From contig NZ_BMHT01000001.1 of NCBI RefSeq assembly GCF_014641455.1, positions 868,001 to 932,000 on the forward strand: a DNA stretch of 64,000 bases, read 5' to 3'. Of the stretch, positions 9,506 through 18,644 are shown one piece after another. A model generated the notes under the pieces. It saw only the letters and a list, made by a program, of their open reading frames with translations. It was not told where the DNA came from and ran no database searches. The stretch's first letter is position 1. Every line of letters begins with the position of its first letter. The stretch comes from Hymenobacter cavernae. GTDB taxonomy: Bacteria; Bacteroidota; Bacteroidia; Cytophagales; Hymenobacteraceae. The position numbers were made by a program, and so were the translations under genes.

Positions 9506-9973
9506 ATGAATTCCTCCCAGGATTTTGGTCAACAGGCCGCACCAGACCCGCAGCGTATTTCGCCTACGGAGCCGGAAAAGGTGACGATTCCCGTGATTGA
9601 GGAGTACATGCGCATCGGGCGCGAAGTGGTGGAAACCGGGCGAGTGCGGATTACCAAAACGGTGAACGAAGCCCCGGAAGCCGCCGTGGTACCGCTCGTG
9701 CACGAGGAAGTCAGCGTGGAGCGCGTGGCCCGCAACCAGTACGTCGACACGGTACCCACCGTGCGGCAGGAAGGCGACGTGACCATCATCCCAGTGGTGC
9801 GCGAGGTGCTCGTGAAACGACTGCTGGTCGTGGAAGAGTTGCACGTCACCAAACGCCGGGTCGAAACCCTGGAAACGCAGCAAGTCGTGCTGCGCAAAGA
9901 AGAAATCAGCGTGGAGCGTATCTCCCCGGATGATGCTCCGGCTACTGCTCCTACCGGACCGGCACCGGTCTAA
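9506..9973 (+). CDS. DUF2382 (YsnF/AvaK-type) stress protein
   Basis: 155 residues. Almost the whole protein is one DUF2382 domain: IPVIEEYMRIGREVVETG, then alternating charged strands (VPLVHEEVSVERVA, IIPVVREVLVKRLLVVEE, VVLRKEEISVERI). The repeated V-x-E/R pattern is diagnostic. Such proteins are linked to general or desiccation stress in bacteria, but the molecular role is not established. A second DUF2382 gene starts 81 bp downstream on the same strand, which suggests one stress locus. The C-terminus is a short Pro/Ala tail. Confidence 0.85.
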   Translation: MNSSQDFGQQAAPDPQRISPTEPEKVTIPVIEEYMRIGREVVETGRVRITKTVNEAPEAAVVPLVHEEVSVERVARNQYVDTVPTVRQEGDVTIIPVVREVLVKRLLVVEELHVTKRRVETLETQQVVLRKEEISVERISPDDAPATAPTGPAPV

Positions 9974-10054
9974 CTCACAAGCTTTTTCATAGTACTCTTT
10001 TTCAGTTCTCCCTTTTTTAACTCTCCCAAACCCTAACTTAAAACTTCAGAAATC

Positions 10055-10978
10055 ATGGCTCAGACCGTAGTAGGATTTTTCGACACCGCTGCCGAGGCGC
10101 AGCAAGCTGCTCAACAACTCGCCGCTGCTGGCTTCAGCCTGGACAGCGTAGATGTAGCCCAATCGTCGCAAGGCGGCAACCGCGGTAATTATTACAACAG
10201 CGCTGCCTCAACGGGCGCCGACCGCGACCCATCTGATTACCAGAACACAAGCGGCACGCTCACGGAAGGTGCTGCCGACGCTGCCGGTCGTGGCGGTGAT
10301 AAAGTAAGCGGCTTCTTCAGCAGCCTGTTTGGTGGCGATGACGACGATGATGCACAGCGCTATACCCACGTAGCTCGCAACACGGGTTCTATCGTGACGG
10401 TGCACGTAAGCTCGGCTGAAAACGCTCACCGCGCCGCCGAAATTCTGGACGCCGCCGGTGCCGTAGACGTAGATGAGCGCGCTAGTCAATCTGGCTATCA
10501 GGCTAATAACCTGACTGCTAACACAGGTACTACAACCAATGCTGAAGGCCAGGTATCGGCTCAGGTGATTGAGGAAAACCTGCAAGTAGGTAAGCGGGTA
10601 GAGCAAACCGGCGGTGCTCGTCTGCGCAGCCGTATTGTAGAGCGCCCGGTAGAAGCCAGCGTACGTTTGCGCGAAGAGCACGTAACGGTGCAACGCAACC
10701 CCGTAAACCGCCCAGCTACTGAAGCTGACTTCGCGGCTTTCAAAGAAGGCAACGTGGAAATCACGGAAAGTGCTGAGCGTGCCGTAGTAGGCAAAGAAGC
10801 TCGCGTGGTGGAAGAAGTAACGCTAGGCAAAGAAGTAACCGAGCGTGAAGAAACCATTCACGACACGGTGCGCAAAACGGAAGTGGACGTGGAGCAAATC
10901 CCAACCAGCGGCACCACGAACACAGGTACTACCCAAACAGGTACGACCAACACCACGAACACAGACTCTAACTACTAG
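10055..10978 (+). CDS. DUF2382 protein with YflT-like N-terminal domain
   Basis: 307 residues. The N-terminus MAQTVVGFFDTAAEAQQAAQ is a general-stress-protein-17M-like (YflT) alpha/beta unit (residues 1-35 and about 110-145), interrupted by a polar Gly/Ser/Asp-rich insert with a DDDDD run. Residues 170-285 form the DUF2382 domain (VIEENLQVGKRVEQTGGARL ... TVRKTEVDVEQIP). The tail is a Thr/Asn/Gly repeat (NTGTTQTGTTNTTNT). Its DUF2382 half resembles the neighbour at 9506. Likely a soluble stress protein; no enzymatic residues are seen. Confidence 0.85.
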   Translation: MAQTVVGFFDTAAEAQQAAQQLAAAGFSLDSVDVAQSSQGGNRGNYYNSAASTGADRDPSDYQNTSGTLTEGAADAAGRGGDKVSGFFSSLFGGDDDDDAQRYTHVARNTGSIVTVHVSSAENAHRAAEILDAAGAVDVDERASQSGYQANNLTANTGTTTNAEGQVSAQVIEENLQVGKRVEQTGGARLRSRIVERPVEASVRLREEHVTVQRNPVNRPATEADFAAFKEGNVEITESAERAVVGKEARVVEEVTLGKEVTEREETIHDTVRKTEVDVEQIPTSGTTNTGTTQTGTTNTTNTDSNY

Positions 10979-11005
10979 TTTGTAGGCAGATAGCTCTTTA
11001 AGTGA

Positions 11006-11037
11006 AAAGAGGCGGCTCCGGTGGAGCCGCCTCTTTT
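11006..11037 (+). terminator. Intrinsic terminator after DUF2382 pair
   Basis: Stem AGAGGCGGCTCC / GGAGCCGCCTCT around a GGT loop, followed by TTTTTGTTTTG. Confidence 0.9.
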
Positions 11038-11053
11038 TGTTTTGTGAAGGGTC

Positions 11054-11257
11054 GTTCCAGTGGGGCGCCTCACCCCCCAGCCCCCTCTCCGAGAAGGAGA
11101 AGGGGAGCCTGACGTAAAAAGTGAGAAGTCCTAGGTTTTCAGTTTTAAGTGACCTTTTTAACTCAACCTTCAACCCTTCTCATTCAACACTTCAGACGAA
11201 TGGCTCCCCCTCTCCTTTTCGGAGAGGGGGCTGGGGGGTGAGGCGAACCACTGGAAC
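11054..11257. repeat. Intergenic inverted repeat, 'CCTCACCCCC' family, copy 1
   Basis: Arms of about 50 bp: GTTCCAGTGG..GCGCCTCACC followed by CAGCCCCCTCTCC, answered at 11200-11257 by the complement. Each arm contains its own small palindrome (CTCTCC..GGAGA). The loop of about 95 bp is AT-richer and holds a CCTAGG at 11131. The element fills the gap between convergent genes. Copy 2 lies at 33870-34009. Confidence 0.85.
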
Positions 11258-11260
11258 ATC

Positions 11261-13756
11261 TTATCTCACCGTAAAGCTGCTGGAACCTAGGCCGGGCGTG
11301 CCGGTCGTCGACAATCCTTCCATAGACACTGTGAAGCTACCACTCGCGTCGGAGCAGTAGAAGGACAGGTGGGCGGTGCCGCTGGCGTCGGTGCTTACCC
11401 TAGGGTTCCAGTAGAGCGTGGTGCTGCGGAAGTCGGGGCGCGTAGGGGCTTTGGCCGAGCCGTCGTACTGGGGCACGTAGAACTCGCGGGCCCGGTAGAA
11501 GCCTGCCCGCCGAACGTAGGCCATGCGCGGCGGTATGGGGTCCTTGGAGTAGTCGTACTTGGGGTTGCCGCGCTTGGTATAGATGGCAATAACGCCGCCC
11601 CCACCCCGGCTACCATAGATGGCAGCCGAGGCGCCTTTCAGCACTTCTATCGACTCCACATCGGTGGGCGAGAGGGAGTTGACGATGCTGTTATCAACCG
11701 GCACGCCATCCAGCAGGTACTGCGGCGAGCCTTGCCCCCGGATCTGGGCCTGCATATCGAAGCCGTTGCCGGTGATGGTCAGGCCGGCCACCCGGCCTTG
11801 CAGCACTTGCAGGATGTTGATGTAGCTGCTCGCGGCGGGGATGTCGCTGAGCTTGATGGTAGCGTCGGCGTTCGTGTAGAGCTTGCGCGAGTCCTGCTGC
11901 GTCGTTTTCTGACCTTTCACCGTCACGTTGCCCAGCATGATGGTTTTGGTGGTATCCATGCGAAACCGGCGCTCGGCGGCCTGCTGCTTCTTGCTGACTT
12001 GTAGGTACTCCGCTATTTCGGGCTGCGGACTGATCAACCTAGGTAGCGGCGTGGTAGGCAGCGGTGCTACGCGCTCTACCAGCTTCACGACGGGGCTGCG
12101 GTTGCCCTTGGTGCCTTTGGCCTGCACAATGCCCTGCGTGGTGTCGCGCCCGCTAAACCCGCTAAACAAAAACCGTCCGTCGGGGTCGGTAGTGGCGTTG
12201 GCGAAGCCCCGATCCGGGCTGGATATAATCAGGGCGACGTCGCTCTTGGCAATGGGCCGCTTGCCATCGTTCAGCACCTGGCCGCTGAGGCTCAGCATCC
12301 GCTCCAGCGGAAACGGGTTGGGGTCAAACGTATTCGCCAGCAGCTGTTTCCAGACGAAGCGGCGCCAACCTTGCGTCATCAGCAGGTTATCCAGCGCGAG
12401 TTTCGCCTCGGGCACATTGTCTTGGAAGTAATAGGCCGGATTTTCCACGTAGCCCTGCAAATCAGACGTAAGCAGCAGGTCGGCGAGGATGTTGTGCGCG
12501 TCGGGATTGATGGCAAGCGCCTGCGCGCTATTCACGGCCAACGAAAGCTGGGAGGCCACGGGCTGTCCGCTAGCGTCGCGCACTTCTACGGCCAGGTCCA
12601 CCTTTTCGCGGGGCGCATAGCTAGGTTTTGAAGGCGTGATTTTCAGTTGAAGGCCAGAGGTATTGCGCACAAACACGAGCCGCTCGCCCAACGCCACGCC
12701 CTGCGCGTTAAACAAGGTGAAGTGCGCAATGCCCGTCGGGAACTTGCTTTTCGGTACCCGCGCCGTAAATGCTTTCGAATCGTCGATCTGGCCGCGACCC
12801 GCGTAGCCAAGCACGCCCCGAACGTGCGCCAGCAGCATAATAGCCTCGGGTGGCGCGTTGCCGGCCAGCGTCCGCCGCCGGATCGTCACGTTCAGGTAAT
12901 CACCTATCTCACTAACACTAAGTGACATTCCTTCTGGCTGCACCGCCGGCAACGGATACACGGCCACCGTACCGTTGGGCAGCTTCACCGTGGCCTGGTA
13001 GCGCTTGCCGGCCGCGGGGTTCAGCAAGAAGTTGCCCATACCTAGGTGCTGACTTCGGAAAGCCAGCACGTCAGCACCCTGTTCATCCTTCACCATGCCC
13101 GTCACGTCGATGCCATGGCCGTAAGCGTCGGTAGCTTTGAAGGCCACACGGTTATCCATCTGGGCGATTAGCGTACCGCCTTCGGGGAAGAACTGCACAT
13201 CAGGCTGGCGGGCGACGGTGGGCGGCGCGGCGACTTCCGGCGCCGTTTTCTTACGGCGAGTTGCGGCCGCGGCCGGCGCAGCAGTCGGGTCGGTGCGCCA
13301 CACGGCAATGCGGCGCGAGAAGAAAAACCCCGGCGCGGCGTTGCGCATCCAGCTGGTATAGGCCCGCACTGTGTACACGCCTTGGGCCAGGGTATCATCC
13401 AGCATGAAGTCGCCGTTGGCGGTGCCCTGCTGCAAGTTGAGCACGCGCTGCGTCACGAGGCGATTCTGCGGCGAAAGCAAATCCACGTACAGCACAGTAC
13501 TGAGCGTATCGGGCAGGTGGCGCGAAGCATCGACCATGTAAGCCTTGAACCAGATCGTTTCGCCCAGGGCATACACCGGCTTATCGAGGTGGACGTAGCT
13601 TTTCTCGGGGTAACGCGCCTGGTAAAAACCGGCGAGCTGGGCCGCCGCCCGCTGCAAAAAATCGTCCTCGGGAATCTGGAAGCCGGCACTGATCAGCAGG
13701 GCCAGTAACCCGCTCAAACCTAGGGTAAGCCAACGAAAACGTCGCATAAAAGCCAA
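11261..13756 (-). CDS. MG2-domain / TonB-plug envelope protein without a full barrel
   Basis: 831 residues with an N-terminal hydrophobic signal (RWLTLGLSGLLALLISAGF). An MG2-like macroglobulin domain follows (YVHLDKPVYALGETIWFKAY, residues 54-73), then further beta-sandwich and carboxypeptidase-regulatory-like segments (LSGQVLNDGKRPIAKSDVAL, about 485). Near residue 650-750 is a TonB-receptor plug: QGRVAGLTITGNG, YLLDGVPVDNSIVN, VESIEVLKGASAAIYGSRGG. Only about 80 residues remain after it, too few for a 22-strand barrel. This architecture is common in Bacteroidota and may act as a periplasmic partner of an outer-membrane transporter; the ligand is unknown. Confidence 0.82.
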   Translation of the reverse strand: MAFMRRFRWLTLGLSGLLALLISAGFQIPEDDFLQRAAAQLAGFYQARYPEKSYVHLDKPVYALGETIWFKAYMVDASRHLPDTLSTVLYVDLLSPQNRLVTQRVLNLQQGTANGDFMLDDTLAQGVYTVRAYTSWMRNAAPGFFFSRRIAVWRTDPTAAPAAAATRRKKTAPEVAAPPTVARQPDVQFFPEGGTLIAQMDNRVAFKATDAYGHGIDVTGMVKDEQGADVLAFRSQHLGMGNFLLNPAAGKRYQATVKLPNGTVAVYPLPAVQPEGMSLSVSEIGDYLNVTIRRRTLAGNAPPEAIMLLAHVRGVLGYAGRGQIDDSKAFTARVPKSKFPTGIAHFTLFNAQGVALGERLVFVRNTSGLQLKITPSKPSYAPREKVDLAVEVRDASGQPVASQLSLAVNSAQALAINPDAHNILADLLLTSDLQGYVENPAYYFQDNVPEAKLALDNLLMTQGWRRFVWKQLLANTFDPNPFPLERMLSLSGQVLNDGKRPIAKSDVALIISSPDRGFANATTDPDGRFLFSGFSGRDTTQGIVQAKGTKGNRSPVVKLVERVAPLPTTPLPRLISPQPEIAEYLQVSKKQQAAERRFRMDTTKTIMLGNVTVKGQKTTQQDSRKLYTNADATIKLSDIPAASSYINILQVLQGRVAGLTITGNGFDMQAQIRGQGSPQYLLDGVPVDNSIVNSLSPTDVESIEVLKGASAAIYGSRGGGGVIAIYTKRGNPKYDYSKDPIPPRMAYVRRAGFYRAREFYVPQYDGSAKAPTRPDFRSTTLYWNPRVSTDASGTAHLSFYCSDASGSFTVSMEGLSTTGTPGLGSSSFTVR

Positions 13757-13836
13757 TAGGAATAAAGAGAGAATGAATAAGAAAATTTCGGATGAATATA
13801 GGGTGAACGCTGCCGTGGAGCTTTACCCAGACACAC

Positions 13837-13868
13837 AAAAAAGCCGCCCACTACCGGACGGCTTTTCC
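13837..13868 (-). terminator. Intrinsic terminator for the DUF4136 gene
   Basis: Read on the minus strand, AAAAGCCG and CGGCTTTTTT pair around a 12-base loop and end in a T-run. It is 29 bp past the stop of the DUF4136 lipoprotein gene. Confidence 0.8.
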
Positions 13869-13896
13869 TTTTATAGCTAGCTTTTCACTGGGCTGC

Positions 13897-14499
13897 TTAC
13901 TGCTTCTCGATCGGGAACTTGTCCAGAATCTCCTTGGCCGCTTTGGCGAACTCCGGACCGATGTTGGCCGGGTTGTTCACGTCGTCGGCTACGGAGCCGC
14001 GCCACACTAGGTTCCGACTCCGCGAGTCGATGAAATCTAGGATAAGCGTGCCTTCCTTGTAGGTCTCGGTGCGGTAGCCGGTGTTATACATGGGCGGGCC
14101 GTACCAGTAGCCGTAATTGACGGGAAAGAAAGCACCCCGATACGAAAACGCGTAGGGATAGGCATAGCCGGTCGCGGGCGGGTTAGCGACGGTGCGCTCT
14201 GCTTCCTCAATATAGACGTGATAGGCCAGGAATAAATCGGGTTTGGCATTGCCTTGTGCGCGGCGCAGCCCGCGCTTGCCTAGCTCACTGGATATGGCAT
14301 TCTGAATCAACTCGTCGTTTAGGCTGCTTTTGTAGATGGGATTTTGAGAGTTGGCCGCTTTCACGTCCATCTTGCCCCAGTCGTAGGTGCGGTATTTAGT
14401 GAAGTCGACGCCTGCTTTCTGCTGTACGGTTACAGCCGGCGAACAGCCGCCGAGCAAGCTCACCAGCAGGAGCACTGCTGCATATAAGGTAGGTTTCAT
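13897..14499 (-). CDS. DUF4136 lipoprotein
   Basis: 200 residues. Signal MKPTLYAAVLLLVSLLGGCS ends in a lipobox with Cys19. The mature part opens with VDFTKYRTYDWG, the hallmark of DUF4136, and has the conserved strand GTLILDFIDSRSRNLVWRGS near residue 155. A Tyr/Pro/Gly-rich loop (AYPYAFSYRGAFFPVNYG) lies between. Family members are envelope lipoproteins of unknown function. The gene is flanked by a terminator and a 237-bp gap, so it is probably monocistronic. Confidence 0.88.
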   Translation of the reverse strand: MKPTLYAAVLLLVSLLGGCSPAVTVQQKAGVDFTKYRTYDWGKMDVKAANSQNPIYKSSLNDELIQNAISSELGKRGLRRAQGNAKPDLFLAYHVYIEEAERTVANPPATGYAYPYAFSYRGAFFPVNYGYWYGPPMYNTGYRTETYKEGTLILDFIDSRSRNLVWRGSVADDVNNPANIGPEFAKAAKEILDKFPIEKQ

Positions 14500-14736
14500 G
14501 GAGGGTTGGTGGTTGGCGTAGTAGTTGGAAACCTTACTTCATACTCACTTACGCAGTAGAAGTTGCAAGCGCGGTTACTTCTATTTAGGCCAACATCCAG
14601 AAGGTCAGTTGGTACGGTTGAGCTGTCTACTCATCGGCTGGTGCTGCTTTGTTGAGCGGTTGTATCAACCTAGGTTAGCTGGATTCCCGGCTTTCCTAGC
14701 GCCACTACTGAGTAGGCAATAGCTCCGCGGCACGCC

Positions 14737-17619
14737 CTAAAACCCGATATCCAGCACCAACGGCTGCACTTCCCAGGTGCCCAGGCGCTGGTTGTAGATG
14801 GTGCGCGTACCCGCCTCGAATGGCACGCGCAAACGCAGGGTATTGAAAACAAACGTGACATCCAGCCCCGCCGTGCGGTAGTGCTGCGTCGGCTGACCTA
14901 GGTTCTGCCCATCGGCTACATCCAGAAAACCAGCGGCTTTCACCCGCTGCACGTATAGCCACCGCCCGAGCGCCCAGTGCATATCGGCCACCGGCAGCCG
15001 GTACTCAATGCTGCCCGTGCGCAGCCGGTCGAAGCTCACATAGCCTTGCCCACGCGGGTAGAACACAGCTGCCCCAAACTGGTATGACTCGCGGCTTTGG
15101 CGCTGGTAGCCGCCGCGCAGCCGCACGGCATGGTGCTTCAACAGCCCCGGCACATACAGGCCACCCTGCACCGCCCACTGGCTAGCTTGCAAACCCGCCG
15201 CAAACGGCGTGGTGCGCCACGACGCGCTCAACGACTGCGCCCAGCGCGGTGCCACGTCGCGCTTGCTTTGCAGCAACTGCCGCGCGTACGACAGACTGTA
15301 GGTAACGACGTGCAGGCTGCGCCCAAAGCCCACCTCATCGCGGTAGCGCACCGGCAGATCGTAGCCCCGTACCTGCTCTTCACTGTAGTAAGTACCTAGG
15401 TTCAAGGCTTCCAGATAGCGCGAGCGGGTTAGGTTGAGGGGCAGCCGCGCTCCGGCCGTGAGGCGCGTGTACTGCCAACGGTCGGTGCGCACACTATCGA
15501 CGGGTAGGTTGCGGTCGATGGGGGCCGAGGTTTGGCGGCCTCCGTGTTGCAGCATCACATCGAAGACCGGAAACAAGCCCTGATAGCTTAGGTTGGCCGA
15601 TACGTTGCCTACGCGCTCGGTCTGGTCGTAGCCCGCTCCTACCACGGCCTGGGTGGTGTTCAGCAGATCCTGCGACCGTACGCCCAGGGTCAGGGCCTGC
15701 CCCGATGGCGCCTGCACCAGCCCCCAGCTGTACACGTTGAACGGATGCTGCAACCGCCGGTAGCGGGTGGCACCTAGGTTGGGCGCTACCGAATCGGGCA
15801 GGCCGGCCCGCACCCGCGCCGCGCCCGGCTCCTGGGCCACCAGCGGCTCGGCGTAGGAAACTGGCGCGGGCGCTGCGGCCGGCACTGGCGTCCACTGCCT
15901 GGGCTCGAGCGGCATCGTCACGACGCGCGCTCCTTCCGCCCGAAAATCGTGGAAAGCCAGCTGCTGCCCACCCGGTGCCACCGCCGCATGATAGGCACCC
16001 AACGGTCGCGACGTTACCTGAAACTGTCGGCCCGAGCGGGTGTCCAGAGCATACACGTTATCAATACCTGAGCGCGGCGAATTGTAGAACACGTAGTCAC
16101 CCCAGGGCTGTGGATGGCTCAGGTTTTCGTTGGCTACCGGCAGCAACTGTTGGTGCTGTTCGGTTTCCGTGTCAATGAGTTCCAGCGTTTTACCACCTGG
16201 TTTTAGCACTACTACCACCACGCTGTTCAGGTCGGCGCGCCAGCGCGGCTGCTGGTAGAAGTCGTTGGTGGGGTTAGCCAGCACTTTGCGCACCTGGCCA
16301 GTTTTGGCATCCAGCAGCACCAGCCGGTGCTGGTAGGCCGAATCGGTGCGCACGGCCACGAGGCTACGCCCGTCGGGCGAAAGCGCGGCGGCGGTGTAGC
16401 GGGTGCGGTGGGTCAGGTGCGTGAGGTGGCCGCTACCTAGGTCGAGCAGCCGGATTTCGGAGAACACCCGCTGCCCCCAGCGCGGGTCGTAGCGGAACTC
16501 CGGCCAGCACACCTTCCCGCCGCCCACCGACAGCATCTCCGGATTGTTCACCAAGCCTTGCACGAACACGCGCTTCTCCTTGCCCCGCCGGCTCAGCAGC
16601 ACCAGCTGCGAAATATCGCCCAGCCCGGTTTTCACGGCCAATACCGTGCTGTCAGTCACGTACTGCGGATATTGGTATTCGGTGAAAACGCCCCGCTCCG
16701 GCTGCACCGCCAGCGGGCTGGCTTCGGTAAGGTGCAGGTTGCGCTGCTGTGCCCGCCACAGCGAGTCGAGGTCGGTGAGGGTGCGCTGGTACAGCTCCTC
16801 TACCCGCAGGCCCGCGGTTTGGCGCAGGCTGTTGGAGAACGAAAACGGATACGCTGGAAAGTTGTAGTAGCGGTCCAGCACCGGGCTCCAGGCATTGGCG
16901 CCGTTGGTGCACTTGAGGTTGGTCGTCAGGAAGTAGCCGAGCACGTAATGGTTCGGCACGTTGTCGCGGTAGGAGCCGGCCACCGCTTTCGGGTAGCTGA
17001 ACCGTTTACCAGCCAGCAGATTGGCCCGAAAACCTAGGTCGAAGTTCGGGATGCGGCCCCGGCCGCTGCGGGTCAGGACGGTTTCGGTGCCCACGGCATC
17101 ACCCTCGGCAAACCAGTCGGGCAGACCTAGGCCCGCTACCCCCAAACCACCGTAGCCAAAGAGCTGGTAAGCAACTTTGGACAGGCCCTGCAACCCCTTA
17201 TCGTACTGCACCACATGCCGGAGCTCGTGCACCGAGAGCAGGTCGAGCCAGTCGAGGGTGCCGCTCAAGAATGGGTCTTGGGGCGGCGTGGTGAAAAACT
17301 CGGAGTGGCGCGGCAGAATCGTAACGAAGCCGTTGTTCACTGTTGTCTGATTTTGCAGCAGCAGCGGAATTGGGCGGGGCGGCCGCTCCAGCGTGGCGCT
17401 CACCGGGGCGTACACCTGCTCTAAGCGTTGCGCCGTGCGTTGCGCTCTGGCCTCAAAGCCAGTGGGATAAAGCACCCGAAAATGCGCCGTGCGCAATTGG
17501 TACCAGCGCAGCGAAGCCGGGTTTTGGTCCAGCACCGGCAGCGATTGAGCGCAGACGGGCAAGCTGGCCAGCAGCAGCGCCACCAGCGAAAAACGAGAGA
17601 GCAACGGGCAGAAATTCAC
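14737..17619 (-). CDS. Gluzincin-like peptidase / beta-propeller / outer-membrane barrel protein
   Basis: About 960 residues from a GTG at 17619, which gives a signal peptide (FSLVALLLASLPVCAQS); the ATG at 17685 would add 22 residues upstream of it. The N-terminal domain (PASLRWYQLRTAHFRVLYP) is peptidase-MA-like with the zinc motif HELRH (17215-17229) and, about 35 residues on, a third-ligand motif DWFAEGDA. The middle part has TolB/PD40-type propeller repeats (ALSPDGRSLVAVRTDS, FHDFRAEGARVV). The last 300 residues alternate as beta strands and end in a terminal Phe, like an outer-membrane barrel. A surface-anchored peptidase is plausible; the substrate is unknown. Confidence 0.78.
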   Translation of the reverse strand: MNFCPLLSRFSLVALLLASLPVCAQSLPVLDQNPASLRWYQLRTAHFRVLYPTGFEARAQRTAQRLEQVYAPVSATLERPPRPIPLLLQNQTTVNNGFVTILPRHSEFFTTPPQDPFLSGTLDWLDLLSVHELRHVVQYDKGLQGLSKVAYQLFGYGGLGVAGLGLPDWFAEGDAVGTETVLTRSGRGRIPNFDLGFRANLLAGKRFSYPKAVAGSYRDNVPNHYVLGYFLTTNLKCTNGANAWSPVLDRYYNFPAYPFSFSNSLRQTAGLRVEELYQRTLTDLDSLWRAQQRNLHLTEASPLAVQPERGVFTEYQYPQYVTDSTVLAVKTGLGDISQLVLLSRRGKEKRVFVQGLVNNPEMLSVGGGKVCWPEFRYDPRWGQRVFSEIRLLDLGSGHLTHLTHRTRYTAAALSPDGRSLVAVRTDSAYQHRLVLLDAKTGQVRKVLANPTNDFYQQPRWRADLNSVVVVVLKPGGKTLELIDTETEQHQQLLPVANENLSHPQPWGDYVFYNSPRSGIDNVYALDTRSGRQFQVTSRPLGAYHAAVAPGGQQLAFHDFRAEGARVVTMPLEPRQWTPVPAAAPAPVSYAEPLVAQEPGAARVRAGLPDSVAPNLGATRYRRLQHPFNVYSWGLVQAPSGQALTLGVRSQDLLNTTQAVVGAGYDQTERVGNVSANLSYQGLFPVFDVMLQHGGRQTSAPIDRNLPVDSVRTDRWQYTRLTAGARLPLNLTRSRYLEALNLGTYYSEEQVRGYDLPVRYRDEVGFGRSLHVVTYSLSYARQLLQSKRDVAPRWAQSLSASWRTTPFAAGLQASQWAVQGGLYVPGLLKHHAVRLRGGYQRQSRESYQFGAAVFYPRGQGYVSFDRLRTGSIEYRLPVADMHWALGRWLYVQRVKAAGFLDVADGQNLGQPTQHYRTAGLDVTFVFNTLRLRVPFEAGTRTIYNQRLGTWEVQPLVLDIGF

Positions 17620-17957
17620 GCTGGCAAAATAGCCCAAACCCCGCACAACCGCACCAGCTAATTCTTCCTCAAAGGCCGGAGGCATTTAGCCGCGTATTCC
17701 AGCCGGCATCCTTTATATTTATGAGTTTAGAAGCGCCCAACGAAGTAGCAAACCGCCTGAATAGTGTAGCTACACGCGTCCGCCAATTAGCCATCTTATC
17801 AACTAACCAAGAGTACTTAGCAATTTATTTATGAAAATAAGCCACTATCTTTCAGACGCTTAGAATTATTTTCACTAATCACACTGTTACACTGCAACCT
17901 TTATAGCCACCTAAAAATCATCTTTACCGGGGCTTGTTTTATTCTTACTTAGATGCC

Positions 17958-18416
17958 ATGCCTATTTACCTACGTCTATTCTCCTGCTTGTTTCTGTCGC
18001 TGGGCTTGCTCCTGAGCAGCTACAGCCCGAAGGCCGAATCCGCACCCACAGCGGCCCGGTCGAACCCGCTGGCGCAGCATTGGGTGCTACGGACGCTGGA
18101 CGGTGCGACGGTGCCGATTTCCCTTCAGGCAGATGATGCCACGGCGCGGCTGCTGCGCTCCACTAGCGGTAGTGCACAGAAGGCGGGCAGCCGGCGCTAC
18201 GTGGGCGTTTTTACGCACAGCCTGGGCACTCGCCTGATGGCCTTAACCAAGGTCATTAAGACGCTGATCAAGTGCGACGGCAACACCATGAGCATGGAGC
18301 TGCACTACCTAACTGCTTTAGAGCAAAGCACCTACTACAAGCTGGATGGCTCTACGCTAAGCTTATTTGATAAAGAAGGCGCTGCACCGCGAGCTACCTT
18401 CGAGGCCATACAGTAA
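17958..18416 (+). CDS. META-domain-like lipoprotein or secreted protein
   Basis: About 152 residues from the ATG at 17958 (MPIYLRLFSCLFLSLGLLLS), which makes a signal peptide; the frame also allows a start at 17934. The mature part begins LAQHWVLRTLDGATVPISL and ends YKLDGSTLSLFDKEGAAPRATFEA, the opening and closing patterns of META (HslJ-like) domains. There is no clear lipobox (SSYSP follows the core). META proteins are small envelope proteins of uncertain role. A strong terminator follows the stop. Confidence 0.65.
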   Translation: MPIYLRLFSCLFLSLGLLLSSYSPKAESAPTAARSNPLAQHWVLRTLDGATVPISLQADDATARLLRSTSGSAQKAGSRRYVGVFTHSLGTRLMALTKVIKTLIKCDGNTMSMELHYLTALEQSTYYKLDGSTLSLFDKEGAAPRATFEAIQ

Positions 18417-18436
18417 CCCCATTGATCTAAGAATAC

Positions 18437-18478
18437 AGCAGCAGAGGCGCGGACGGAAGTCGCGCCTCTGCTGCTTTT
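18437..18478 (+). terminator. Intrinsic terminator after META-like gene
   Basis: Stem AGCAGCAGAGGCGCG / CGCGCCTCTGCTGCT with a nine-base loop and a TTTT tail. Downstream, 18480-18644 shows no supported gene. Confidence 0.88.
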
Positions 18479-18644
18479 AGGGGAAGAGAAAAGTGCTCTT
18501 AGGTATGCTGGCGGTTTTTCTCTTACGCGACTTGCCGCTTAAAAATTTTTGGTTGCTCGTTTGTGGCGTCCTTGCTGATCAGAGCAGGCGCCTTTTGTGT
18601 TGCACCTTGGGAAATTTATCCCACAATGACACAGAACCGGGCGA

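Noticed and set aside
14525-14722. 65-codon plus-strand frame
   Set aside because: No motif; it falls in a normal gap between two minus-strand genes.
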